Assembly (NCBI GenBank): GCA_963675935.2
Contig: OY780964.2
Coordinates: 1,612,001-1,676,000, forward strand
DNA: 64,000 bases
Direction: 5' to 3'
From: G963675935 sp963675935
GTDB taxonomy: Bacteria; Planctomycetota; Planctomycetia; Pirellulales; Thermoguttaceae
Part shown: positions 53,840-61,730 of the stretch, in pieces
Layout: each line of letters starts with the position of its first letter
Position numbering within the stretch: position 1 is the stretch's first letter
Made by a program: the position numbers and the translations under genes
The notes under the pieces: model-generated
The model's input: the letters and a program-made list of their open reading frames with translations, nothing else
What the model was told of the DNA's origin: nothing
Databases searched by the model: none

Positions 53840-54802
53840 TCACTTCCCGGCGATAATCAAATCGAGCCGCTTGCTCGACTCTTCGTTCGATAGGCTGCTG
53901 CCTTCGACGGTCATCCAGCCGGAATAGCCGATCTCGTCCAGGGCCTTGCGGACCGCGGGCCAATCGACGCTGCCGTCGCGGATGTTGCAGAAATTGCCGC
54001 CGTGCCCATTCGGATTGAGCTTGAAATCCTTCACGTGGCACTTCACGATCAGCTTGCCCAGCGAACGAATCCAATCTTGTGACGGGGCATATTTCACGTG
54101 GTTGCCGATGTCGTAATACGCCTTGACCCACGGGCTGTCGAACGAGGCGACGAAGTTTGTGAACACGTCGGGCTTCACCCAAAGACCGTTCCACACGTTT
54201 TCCAGCGCGATGAGCACTCCCGTCTTTTCGGCCGTCGCAATCAGCCGCTTGACGCCCTCGCGCGAGCCGTCGACGGCCCGGTCGTGGGCCTCGATGTATT
54301 TGGCGTACTTCGTGTTGTCGCCGGCGATAACCTGGCTCAAATGGCCGGTCTTTTCGTCGAACTTGATGTCGAACTCCCAAGGCTCGGGCGTCGCCATGCC
54401 GCCGATCTTGCAAGGAACGTAGAGTACCGCGCTCGCGCCGAAGCCCTGAGCCGCCCGCAAAGCCGTTTCCATGTCGGACACGCTCTTATCAAGCTCGGCG
54501 GGGCCCAAGTTCATGTTGCCCCAGCCGAACAGCACCGAATGGATTTTCATGCCGAGCGACTCGGCCGTTTTTCGGGCCTTCGCGGCGTCGGCCGGCGAGA
54601 TTTGCCATGTGCCCGATTCCATGCCGTCGAAACCCGCCGCTTTCCAACTCTTCAGAACGCTCTCGGTCGGAGGACCGATCAACGCCTTCTGCAACTTCGT
54701 CTTGAACGTTTCGGCTTGAAGAACACGGGGAGCGAGCATCAAGCCGGCGCCGGCGGCCGCCGAGGTTGCCAGAAAATTGCGTCGAGTCAATCGCAGAGTC
54801 AT
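53840..54802 (-). CDS. Tat-exported sugar-isomerase-like TIM-barrel protein
   Basis: 320 residues from the ATG at 54802. The Tat signal is TRRNFLATSAAAGAGLML followed by APRVLQA. The barrel belongs to the xylose isomerase-like / AP endonuclease 2 family: GFDGMESGTWQI, then GVLIALENVWNG, WVKAYYDIGNHVKY and KCHVKDFKLN, and the final WMTVEGS. The Glu/Asp/His residues typical of the metal site are in these strands. Planctomycetes carry many exported homologues of unknown substrate, probably sugars. Confidence 0.88.
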   Translation of the reverse strand: MTLRLTRRNFLATSAAAGAGLMLAPRVLQAETFKTKLQKALIGPPTESVLKSWKAAGFDGMESGTWQISPADAAKARKTAESLGMKIHSVLFGWGNMNLGPAELDKSVSDMETALRAAQGFGASAVLYVPCKIGGMATPEPWEFDIKFDEKTGHLSQVIAGDNTKYAKYIEAHDRAVDGSREGVKRLIATAEKTGVLIALENVWNGLWVKPDVFTNFVASFDSPWVKAYYDIGNHVKYAPSQDWIRSLGKLIVKCHVKDFKLNPNGHGGNFCNIRDGSVDWPAVRKALDEIGYSGWMTVEGSSLSNEESSKRLDLIIAGK

Positions 54803-54905
54803 GGGAGGCTCTTTCAAGAATCGTTAATTGCGGCGGGAAACGCGGGGGAGTCACACAATTTCAGGATAACTGCGAGCAGACCGGAAGTCAATCGCCACGC
54901 CCACC

Positions 54906-54937
54906 GTTTAGCCGGCGAACAAGTTCGCCGGCTAAAC
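54906..54937. repeat. TTTAGCCGGCGA palindrome, short copy
   Basis: A 32-nt near-perfect palindrome, GTTTAGCCGGCGAACAAGTT followed by CGCCGGCTAAAC, between two minus-strand genes. Confidence 0.9.
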
Positions 54938-54956
54938 GGCGCTGCGTCGCCGCGTG

Positions 54957-56171
54957 CTACTTCACGCTGAACTTGTGAACCGTCGATTGCCGATACTTCT
55001 CGCCCGGCTTGAGCACCACCGAGGGAAATTCCGGCCGGTTGGGCGAATCGGGATAGTGCTGCGTCTCAAGGCAGAACGCGGCATGTTTCTGATAGGCCTT
55101 GTCGCCCGACTTCAACGTGCCGTCGAGAAAATTGCCCGTGTAAAATTGAACAGCCGGCTGCGTCGTAACGATCTCCATGACCCGGCCGCTTTTCGGCTCG
55201 ACCACTTTGGCCACGAGGGTCATCTTCTCGTCATCGCCTTTTTTGGCCAACACGTAGCAGTGGTCGTAGCCGCCTTCAACCTTTGCAATGCGAGAGCCAA
55301 TCGTCATGGGCTTGGTGAAAAAGTCCATCGGCGTGTCCTTGACGGCCTTCAGTTCGCCTGTGGGAATCAGTCCGGCATCGACCGGCAAATAGCGGTCGGC
55401 GTTGAGCGTCACTTCATGGCCCAGCACGTCGCCGGCGCCGCCCAAGTTCCAATACGTGTGGTTCGTCAGATTGACGACCGTGGGCTTGTCGGTCACGGCC
55501 TCGTAGTCCATCTTCAACTCGTTGCTGTTCGTCAACGTGTAGGTGACCTGCGCCGAGAGCTTGCCGGGGTATCCTTCGTCGCCGTCGGGACTTTCGAGCG
55601 TGAAGACCACGCCCGCCGAGTCGGCCGTTTCGACCGGCTTGGCCTTCCAAACTTGCTTGTCGAATCCGACGCTGCCGCCGTGCAAGTGGTTGGCGTCGTT
55701 GTTCTTGGCCAAGCTGTAGGTCTTCCCGTCAAGCTTGAATTCGCCCTTCGCAATGCGGTTAGCGTAGCGGCCGACCGTCGCGCCGAAGTAAGGGCAGCCC
55801 TTGATGTAGTCGGCCAACGAATCGAGCGAAAGCGTGACGTTTTCGATCTTGCCGTCGCGATCGGGCACATCAACCGAGGTGATTGTCGCCCCGTAGGTCA
55901 TGATCTTCACGCGCAATCCATTGGCGTTGGTCAGCGTATACAGATCGACCGCCGCGTCTTTGGGCGTTTTTCCGAACGGTTCTTTCGTGACACTCAATTT
56001 CCCGCCCGTTTTGTCGGCTTTTTCTTTCATTTTTTCTCCCGATTCGTTGCTCTTGTTTTCCGGTTGTTTGCCGGGTTCCGGTTTCTTGCCGGATTGGTTT
56101 GTGCAGCCGATTGCCGCCGCGAGAACCACGCCCAGCACTGTCGCCGCGGCACATTTCCAAGATCGTTTCAT
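54957..56171 (-). CDS. Aldose 1-epimerase (galactose mutarotase) lipoprotein
   Basis: 404 residues from the ATG at 56171. A lipoprotein signal, LAAAIGC with Cys23, is followed by a Lys/Glu/Pro-rich linker, so the enzyme is anchored outside the cytoplasm. The mutarotase core has YGATITSVDVPDRDGK, GATVGRYANRIAKGEF, NHLHGGSVGFDKQVW, LTNHTYWNLGG, GYDHCYVL and FCLETQHYPDSPNRPEFP. The catalytic His and Glu appear intact. It interconverts alpha and beta forms of free aldoses, fitting extracytoplasmic sugar breakdown. Confidence 0.92.
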   Translation of the reverse strand: MKRSWKCAAATVLGVVLAAAIGCTNQSGKKPEPGKQPENKSNESGEKMKEKADKTGGKLSVTKEPFGKTPKDAAVDLYTLTNANGLRVKIMTYGATITSVDVPDRDGKIENVTLSLDSLADYIKGCPYFGATVGRYANRIAKGEFKLDGKTYSLAKNNDANHLHGGSVGFDKQVWKAKPVETADSAGVVFTLESPDGDEGYPGKLSAQVTYTLTNSNELKMDYEAVTDKPTVVNLTNHTYWNLGGAGDVLGHEVTLNADRYLPVDAGLIPTGELKAVKDTPMDFFTKPMTIGSRIAKVEGGYDHCYVLAKKGDDEKMTLVAKVVEPKSGRVMEIVTTQPAVQFYTGNFLDGTLKSGDKAYQKHAAFCLETQHYPDSPNRPEFPSVVLKPGEKYRQSTVHKFSVK

Positions 56172-56207
56172 TTTGCAGGATCCTTTCTGAAAAAAAGACA
56201 ATTATCG

Positions 56208-56231
56208 TTCCCATGCGAAGCGTGGGAACAA
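56208..56231. repeat. GTTCCCACGC palindrome, short copy
   Basis: CGTTCCCATGCGAAGCGTGG plus GAAC. Same family as 842-972. Confidence 0.8.
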
Positions 56232-56241
56232 GATGCAAATG

Positions 56242-57954
56242 TTACAAAGCTTTTTTCTCATTCGCCTTCCGAATAACCTCGCGACTCTTCTTTGCGTCGG
56301 CGTTGTTCGGATCGAGTTCGAGAATCTTGTCGAAATCGGCCGCTGCCCGCTCGGAGTCGCCCAGCTTATAGTAAGCGTAACCGCGATTGGAATACGCGGG
56401 AATATACTTGGGGTTCAAGCGGATCGCCTGCGTGTAGTCGGCGATGGCCCGGCCCAAATCGCCTTTCTTGCGATAGACCAAACCGCGATTGAAATAGACC
56501 TCGGTGTAGCGGGGATATAGCTCCAGGGCCTTGTCGTATTCGGCAACGGCCTTGTCCAATTCCTCCGCCTTGTGCAGGGCCAAGCCGCGTTGCGAATGCG
56601 TTTGGGCCTCGACCTTGCCGCGTTCCAAAATCTCTTCGAGCCGCTCGACGGCCTTCGCCCGCTGCGGGCGATCTTCGGCCCGACCCCAATTTTTATAGTC
56701 TTCCGGCGTTTGGGGATTGATCCGGACGGCCGCCCGATAGTCGGCCGCAGCCTTGTCAATGTCGTTTTTGGCCACGTAGGCCAAGGCCCTGTTGAAAAGA
56801 GCCTCGGCGAACAGCGGGTCGATCTTGACGGCCGCGTCGTAGTCGGCGATGGCGTGGTCGAGGTCGCCCTTCATCGCATAAACGCCGCCGCGACGGAACA
56901 GGGCCTCGTAGTCCTCGGGCGTCAGGCGGACGGCCTCGTTCAGATCGGCCAACGCCCGATCGGCGTTGCCCCGAGCGAGCCAAACTTGGCCACGCTCCCG
57001 ATACGCCTCGCCGAACTGCGCGTCAAGCTTGATGACTCCGTCGAGATCGGCCTGGGCCTTGTCCAACTCGCCTTGCTTGCGATAGGTGAATCCGCGGGTG
57101 AATCGAATCATCGGATCGTTCGGCGACAGCTTCAACGCCTGCTCCAGATCGGCCAGCGCTTCACGGTAGTCGCCCTTCATGGTCCTGGCGTTGGCTCGCT
57201 CGCACCAACTGTCGGCGTTTTTCGGTTCAATTTCAATTGCCCGATTGAAGTCGGCGATCACTTGGCCCCAGTCGCCCATCTCGGAATACGCCTTGCCACG
57301 ACTGACGTAGGCCGAGGCGTCCTTCGGCGCGAGGCGGACGGCCTCGTTCAGGTCCGTCAGGGCGTGCTCAAAGTCGCCGCTGATGGCCCGGGCATAACCC
57401 CGATCGCGATAGGCGTCGGCGTAGTCGGGCGACAAGCGGATGGCTTCCGTATAGTCGGCCACGGCCTTGTCGAGCTGCTGTTTCTGAAAATACGCGAAGC
57501 CACGGTTGAAGTACGATCGGGCGCCGCCGGGTGCAAGCTGAACCGCCTTGTCGAGATCGGCCACGGCCTTGTCGAACTCGCCCTTCATCGTCAGGGCCAA
57601 CCCCCGGTCGCAATAGGCCGGAGCATATTTCGGGTCGAGTTGAACGGCGCGGGTCAACAACGCGACGGCCGCGTCGGTCTCGCCGCGATCGAGGGCCTCG
57701 ACTCCCTTGCGATACGACTCGGCCGCGGGCGATCGGTCGGCGGCGTCTTCCTCGCCATCGTCCAAATCGGGGTGATCGTCGGCCGTTCCCTCCTCCGCTT
57801 TTTTCTCTTTTTCTTTATCGCGTTCCAATGCCCGAAGACCGGGCCGCACTCGCGGCGTCTGCTGGGCCGTGGCCGTCGCGGCCGAGGCCAGCGTCAGCCC
57901 GACGATGCCCAACAAGACGACAACCCCGCCGAACAAAAGTTTGCACACATTCAT
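56242..57954 (-). CDS. Exported TPR-repeat protein
   Basis: 570 residues from the ATG at 57954. A hydrophobic signal (LLFGGVVVLLGIVGLTLASA...TATA) is followed by a charged Lys/Glu/Asp linker and then about 13 tetratricopeptide repeats, with consensus such as YCDRGLALTMKGEFDKAVAD and AYRDRGYARAISGDFEHALT. TPR arrays bind partner proteins; no catalytic domain is present. Probably a periplasmic scaffold. No operon partner is evident. Confidence 0.9.
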   Translation of the reverse strand: MNVCKLLFGGVVVLLGIVGLTLASAATATAQQTPRVRPGLRALERDKEKEKKAEEGTADDHPDLDDGEEDAADRSPAAESYRKGVEALDRGETDAAVALLTRAVQLDPKYAPAYCDRGLALTMKGEFDKAVADLDKAVQLAPGGARSYFNRGFAYFQKQQLDKAVADYTEAIRLSPDYADAYRDRGYARAISGDFEHALTDLNEAVRLAPKDASAYVSRGKAYSEMGDWGQVIADFNRAIEIEPKNADSWCERANARTMKGDYREALADLEQALKLSPNDPMIRFTRGFTYRKQGELDKAQADLDGVIKLDAQFGEAYRERGQVWLARGNADRALADLNEAVRLTPEDYEALFRRGGVYAMKGDLDHAIADYDAAVKIDPLFAEALFNRALAYVAKNDIDKAAADYRAAVRINPQTPEDYKNWGRAEDRPQRAKAVERLEEILERGKVEAQTHSQRGLALHKAEELDKAVAEYDKALELYPRYTEVYFNRGLVYRKKGDLGRAIADYTQAIRLNPKYIPAYSNRGYAYYKLGDSERAAADFDKILELDPNNADAKKSREVIRKANEKKAL

Positions 57955-58046
57955 CGCCGTTTCTTCCTGAAAAAGAATTCCGAGAACAACCAAGCAGTTA
58001 GTCTAGCGTGTCCAGCGGGAACTTCAAGCTCCGGGCGGTTCCCCTC

Positions 58047-58143
58047 AGGACAACTGCAAAGTCACATTTTTGGGAGAGATGGGAAAAACCGTCATTCTGA
58101 GCGCAGCGAAGAATGACGGTTTCCTGGACTGTGCAGTTCTCCT
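58047..58143. repeat. Family I repeat, shortened
   Basis: The outer arms AGGACAACTGCAAAGTCACA and GGACTGTGCAGTTCTCCT are kept, but most of the inner hairpin is missing compared with 36521-36664. Confidence 0.85.
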
Positions 58144-58173
58144 GCGGTTCCCCTGGGAGACCATACACTCGCT

Positions 58174-58202
58174 TGCATCGGCCATTTCCGCTAATTATAA
58201 TG
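58174..58202 (+). promoter_or_regulatory. Sigma-70-type promoter of the ROK gene
   Basis: TTGCAT, 17 nt, TATAAT, ending 47 nt before the ROK start. Confidence 0.6.
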
Positions 58203-58248
58203 GAGTTTTCTCCTCCCGTCGATCAATACCAAGCGGGGTCTGGCAGCC

Positions 58249-59289
58249 ATGTCCGACGCAATCCCTTTTATCGCGGCACGCGAAGCGCAAGGGCCTTTTT
58301 TCGTGGGCATCGACCTAGGCGGACAAAGCATCAAGGTCGGCGTGGTCGATGACCTTGGCCGCCCCCTCTCGAAAATCGTCCTCCCGACGGAATCGAAAGC
58401 CGGGCCGGAAGCCGCGTGCCAGCGCATGAGCAAATCCGTGCAGGAGGCCATCGCCCGCGCCGCCGTCGATCCCACGGCCGTCGTCCGCGTGGGGCTTGGC
58501 TCGCCCGGCACGATGGACATCCGCGCCGGCATGTTGATCCGCCCCTCGAACCTCAAGCGGAGTTGGGATAATTTTCCGCTACGCGACCGCGTCGCAACGC
58601 ATTGCGGACTGCCGGTCACGTTCGCCAACGACGCCAACGCCGCGGCCTTCGGCGAGTCGTGGGTGGGCGCCGGGCGCGAATTCCATAGTCTGGTGCTATT
58701 CACCCTGGGTACGGGCATCGGCTGCGGCATCATCATCGGCGACATGTCGATCGACGGCGAGAACAGCCACGGCGGCGAGTGCGGCCACATCGTCATCGAC
58801 TGTTCGCCCTCGGCCCGGTTGTGCGGCTGCCGCCAGCGGGGACATCTCGAAGCCTACGCCGGGGCCGTCGCCGTGGCCAAGCGAGCGCGCGAGGCCCTCG
58901 AGGTCGGGCGGCACAGCACCTTGGAAAAACGGCTGGCCGACGGCTGCGCCCTGACACCCAAATTGTTGGCCGAGGAGGCCGAGGCAGGCGATGTCCTCTC
59001 GCGCGAGATCATCGCCGAGACGGCCCGGTTCCTCGCCGTCGGAATCGTCAACGTCATGCACTCGGTCGATCCGAGCGGCGTGTTGTTGGGCGGGGCGATG
59101 ACGTTCGGCAGCAACGACAGTCCGTTGGGGCTCCAGTTCTTGCAGTGGGTTCGCGAGGAAGTCGCCCGGCTGGCGTTTCCTGTGTTGGCCCGACGGACGG
59201 CGATCGAGTTCGCCTCGCTGGGCGGCGACGCCGGCTACATCGGCGCGGCCGGCATGGCCCGGGTTGAACATCGGCAGTCGGCGGCTTGA
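58249..59289 (+). CDS. ROK family sugar kinase (glucokinase-like)
   Basis: 346 residues. ATP-dependent sugar kinase of the ROK family: FVGIDLGGQSIKVGVVDD (phosphate 1), LGSPGTMD, FANDANAAAFGESWVGAGRE (catalytic Asp), LFTLGTGIGCGIII and GGECGHIVID. The ROK zinc motif reads LCGCRQRGHLEAYAG, so His stands where the third Cys of CxCGxxGC is usual. The substrate is probably glucose or another hexose. It stands alone after a clear promoter. Confidence 0.92.
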   Translation: MSDAIPFIAAREAQGPFFVGIDLGGQSIKVGVVDDLGRPLSKIVLPTESKAGPEAACQRMSKSVQEAIARAAVDPTAVVRVGLGSPGTMDIRAGMLIRPSNLKRSWDNFPLRDRVATHCGLPVTFANDANAAAFGESWVGAGREFHSLVLFTLGTGIGCGIIIGDMSIDGENSHGGECGHIVIDCSPSARLCGCRQRGHLEAYAGAVAVAKRAREALEVGRHSTLEKRLADGCALTPKLLAEEAEAGDVLSREIIAETARFLAVGIVNVMHSVDPSGVLLGGAMTFGSNDSPLGLQFLQWVREEVARLAFPVLARRTAIEFASLGGDAGYIGAAGMARVEHRQSAA

Positions 59290-59302
59290 CGTAGAACGAA
59301 AT

Positions 59303-59485
59303 TCATTCCGTTCCAACAATCCAACGCAACGACCACGATCCGGCGTTTTCCTCTGGTGGCCGCCAGTCCTTCGGCAATTCCGGCAATCCCAGTTCCCCGC
59401 GAACCCGGTTCACTTCGTCCAATGTGATGTGGTAAATGTGCGTCCTTCCCGTGGGCGTGTAAAATCTTTGGCGGCGGGGCGTGTA
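59303..59485 (-). pseudogene. ORF remnant of unknown origin
   Basis: A frame without a start reads TPRRQRFYTPTGRTHIYHIT, then LDEVNRVRGELGLPELPKDW and WRPPEENAGS, ending in an AATTCATTCCGTT repeat. It looks protein-like but is truncated at both ends and lies directly downstream of the IS66 tnpA remnant. I do not recognise it. Confidence 0.3.
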
Positions 59486-59504
59486 TCACGGGACGGGCCT
59501 GAAA

Positions 59505-59786
59505 TCAGGGGGCAGCGGTGGGAACCACGGTCGGACTGTCGAGCGTTTGGCGGTAGTTCCACGGCATCCAGCTTTCTGGGGCTGCTTGCAACTCCACCGC
59601 GTGACGCTTCAGTTCGGTGAGGTAGACCGTGTTCTCTGGCAGCAACTCTCGTCGGCGTACATAGAAGGTGTACTCTGCCAAACCCTCGCGAGTGCAGAAG
59701 TCGCGAACCGACAGCCCGCTCTCGTTCCAAAGCCGGACGGCCTCTTCCCAAAACTCGCGTGTTTCCGTGCGTTTCGACTTATCCAC
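59505..59786 (-). pseudogene. IS66-type TnpA remnant
   Basis: A frame from GTG 59786 (AGGAG 7 nt upstream) of 93 residues: TREFWEEAVRLWNESGLSVR, then DFCTREGLAEYTFYVRRREL. This is the helix-turn-helix pattern of IS66 accessory protein TnpA. TnpB and the TnpC transposase are missing, and no IS66 ends are seen, so the insertion sequence is a relic. It could still be translated and bind DNA. Confidence 0.65.
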
Positions 59787-59907
59787 AACGTGGCTCCTTT
59801 GGCTTCCCTGATCGGACTTGCCCAAAGTGCCACGATAGCACACAACTCAACGCGATTCTCGCACGCTCACCGGACGGACTCGGTTGATGCAGCCGAGGAA
59901 ACGGCAA

Positions 59908-60558
59908 TTAGTGAAAATTTGATTGGCACCCCTGCCCCCCCACCTGAGCATGACACTCGCGCACCCGGCGTTCGACCTCGGCCAACAATTCCCGCTCGTC
60001 GCGGCCGACGATTTCCTCCGGCCCGATGGGCTGGCCATAATGCACGCGAATGCGCCCCGGTCCCGGATACTTCTTCGTTCGCGGCCACGCCTGAAACGCG
60101 CCCTCGATGGCCACGGGCAGAATCGCCGCCTTCGAGCGGACGGCCAAGGCTGTAAAGCCCGGCCGAAACGACGCGATGCGGCCGTCATGCGTGCGCGTGC
60201 CTTCCGGAAAGATCAGCACCATCTCGCCGTGCTTCAATCGTTTGAGCGATTCCTTGATGCCGCCCAGCCCGATGCCTTCGCGGTCGATTGGAAACGCCCC
60301 GACCGATCGAATCAGCCAGCCGAACGGTTTGAAGCGGAACAGCGTTTCGCGGGCGACGTAGTTGATCTGCCGCCGACTGCCGGTGCCCACCAGGATCGGG
60401 TCCAGATGGCTCTGATGGTTCGAGACGATCAAGACAGGCCCCGCGGCCGGGATGTTCTTTTGGCCCGTGTGACGAACGCGATAGACGACGATCGCAAGAA
60501 CGTGCAGCAGATTTTTTAGAAGAGAATACCAAAGGCGGCTGAGCAGAGAGTGGGACAT
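59908..60558 (-). CDS. plsC: 1-acyl-sn-glycerol-3-phosphate acyltransferase
   Basis: 216 residues from the ATG at 60558. Phospholipid synthesis: acylation of lysophosphatidate. The catalytic motif is SNHQSHLDP (HX4D), then VGAFPIDREG, VLIFPEGTRTHDGRI and ILPVAIEGAFQ. An N-terminal hydrophobic helix (LLKNLLHVLAIVVYRV) anchors it at the inner membrane. It lies 58 nt after cmk on the same strand, a pairing common in bacteria (cmk-plsC). Confidence 0.93.
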   Translation of the reverse strand: MSHSLLSRLWYSLLKNLLHVLAIVVYRVRHTGQKNIPAAGPVLIVSNHQSHLDPILVGTGSRRQINYVARETLFRFKPFGWLIRSVGAFPIDREGIGLGGIKESLKRLKHGEMVLIFPEGTRTHDGRIASFRPGFTALAVRSKAAILPVAIEGAFQAWPRTKKYPGPGRIRVHYGQPIGPEEIVGRDERELLAEVERRVRECHAQVGGQGCQSNFH

Positions 60559-60616
60559 GGGATGATGATAAAGGACGAAGGACGAAATCAAAATGACGAA
60601 GGAATTTGGGCATTCG

Positions 60617-61261
60617 TCATTTTACTTTTACCAATCTCTCCAATCGCTCCACCACTTGATCGAGCGAAAGCCCGTCGGTGCAAACTTCGACGGCGTCGGC
60701 CGCGGGCGTCAACGGGCCGACCGAGCGGGTCGCGTCTTCGCGATCTCGCCGTTCTTGGGCGGCCAACACCTGCTCAAGCGTAACCGGCTCGCCCTGCCGC
60801 TGCAAGTCGGCCAGCCGTCGTCGAGCGCGCTCCGCCGGGCTGGCTGTCAAAAAAATCTTGCACTCGGCCTTCGGGAAGACGACGGTGCCCTGGTCGCGGC
60901 CCTCGGTTACGACGTTGTCGCTGCCGGCCGCGCGACGTTGAAGCTCGACCAAATGCCCGCGAACTTCGGGATTGCCAGCCGCGTAGCGAGTGACGGCCGT
61001 TACGCTCGATGTCCGTATCGCTTCGCTCACGTCGGAGCCGTCGAGCAGGACTCGGTCGCCGGCGAGTTGGATGTCGAGCGTTCGAGCCAATTGGGCCAAA
61101 TCGCCGGGCGCGTCCCAATCCAAACCGCGGCGCAGGGCAGCCAGGGCCACGGCGCGATACATCGCGCCGGTGTCGAGGAATCGGAAGCCCAATCGCAGCG
61201 CCAGCGCGCGGGCGACCGAGCTTTTTCCTGCGCCAGCGGGTCCGTCGATGGTGATAATCAT
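60617..61261 (-). CDS. cmk: (d)CMP kinase
   Basis: 214 residues. Phosphorylates CMP and dCMP with ATP. The P-loop IDGPAGAGKSSVARALA, LDTGAMYRAVALAAL, VVTEGRDQGTVVFP and RAERARRR-like SPAERARRRLADLQ with RDREDATRSVGPL are all family features. It starts at ATG 61261, which overlaps the stop of the truncated PIN gene as ATGA. Thus it may be translated from the antitoxin promoter as well as its own. Confidence 0.95.
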   Translation of the reverse strand: MIITIDGPAGAGKSSVARALALRLGFRFLDTGAMYRAVALAALRRGLDWDAPGDLAQLARTLDIQLAGDRVLLDGSDVSEAIRTSSVTAVTRYAAGNPEVRGHLVELQRRAAGSDNVVTEGRDQGTVVFPKAECKIFLTASPAERARRRLADLQRQGEPVTLEQVLAAQERRDREDATRSVGPLTPAADAVEVCTDGLSLDQVVERLERLVKVK

Positions 61262-61383
61262 GTCAGATGGGCCGCGACAAACTCTTCGGGAGACAACACC
61301 ATCAGTGGCGAGGCGCGGTAGTCTGCTTTGTTGCGGGTAACGATGATATCGAGGATAACATTCGTGTCGAGAAGAATCCTCAT
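61258..61383 (-). pseudogene. PIN-domain toxin with internal deletion, 41 aa
   Basis: The frame reads MRILLDTNVILDII, the N-terminal strand of a PIN ribonuclease with its first catalytic Asp, then directly VTRNKADYRASPLMVLSPEE and FVAAHLT, the typical PIN C-terminus. A normal PIN domain is about 130 residues, so roughly 90 central residues are missing, with the frame kept. The other catalytic acidic residues are gone, so it should be inactive as a nuclease. The start overlaps the antitoxin stop as ATGA. Confidence 0.7.
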
Positions 61384-61628
61384 TGGTGTTTCTTCTCCAA
61401 GTCCGCTATCCGCTGCTCCTTCCACCCTTCAATATCAATCCCTTCAAGAATGCCCGACCATTCTTCAACAAACCGCTTGCCTGCGTTTTTGTCACGAGTT
61501 GGAACTGGTTCGCTGGGGTTGGGCGAGAGATCGGAAAACGTGACGACGACATCCAGCCTGCCTTCGGGGGTTAGTCCATCGGGGAGTGTTAGATGGCCGT
61601 TTTCGTAAACTGCGTTGACTTGTCGCAT
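61380..61628 (-). CDS. Antitoxin of a VapBC-like pair
   Basis: 82 residues from the ATG at 61628: MRQVNAVYENGHLTLPDGLT, then PEGRLDVVVTFSD, resembling AF2212/DUF104-like and other VapB-type antitoxins. A C-terminal half (FVEEWSGILEGIDIEGWKEQ) would wrap the toxin. It overlaps the collapsed PIN gene by 4 nt. A good promoter lies upstream. Confidence 0.75.
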   Translation of the reverse strand: MRQVNAVYENGHLTLPDGLTPEGRLDVVVTFSDLSPNPSEPVPTRDKNAGKRFVEEWSGILEGIDIEGWKEQRIADLEKKHQ

Positions 61629-61678
61629 GGCAATGCCGCCTTCGCTAAACTGTTTAACCAAACTCCAACCCCACAACC

Positions 61679-61706
61679 ATTATACCCCTCGCCAGAGCGA
61701 TGACAA
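61679..61706 (-). promoter_or_regulatory. Promoter of the antitoxin gene
   Basis: On the minus strand TTGTCA, 16 nt, TATAAT, about 50 nt before the antitoxin start. Confidence 0.6.
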
Positions 61707-61730
61707 GGCCGCAAAAAGCTCCCCAAATTA

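Noticed and set aside
59505..59786. Complete IS66 insertion sequence
   Set aside because: No tnpB, no tnpC and no recognisable ends.
61258..61383. Intact toxin-antitoxin system
   Set aside because: The toxin frame is 41 residues and lacks the central catalytic acidic residues of PIN domains.
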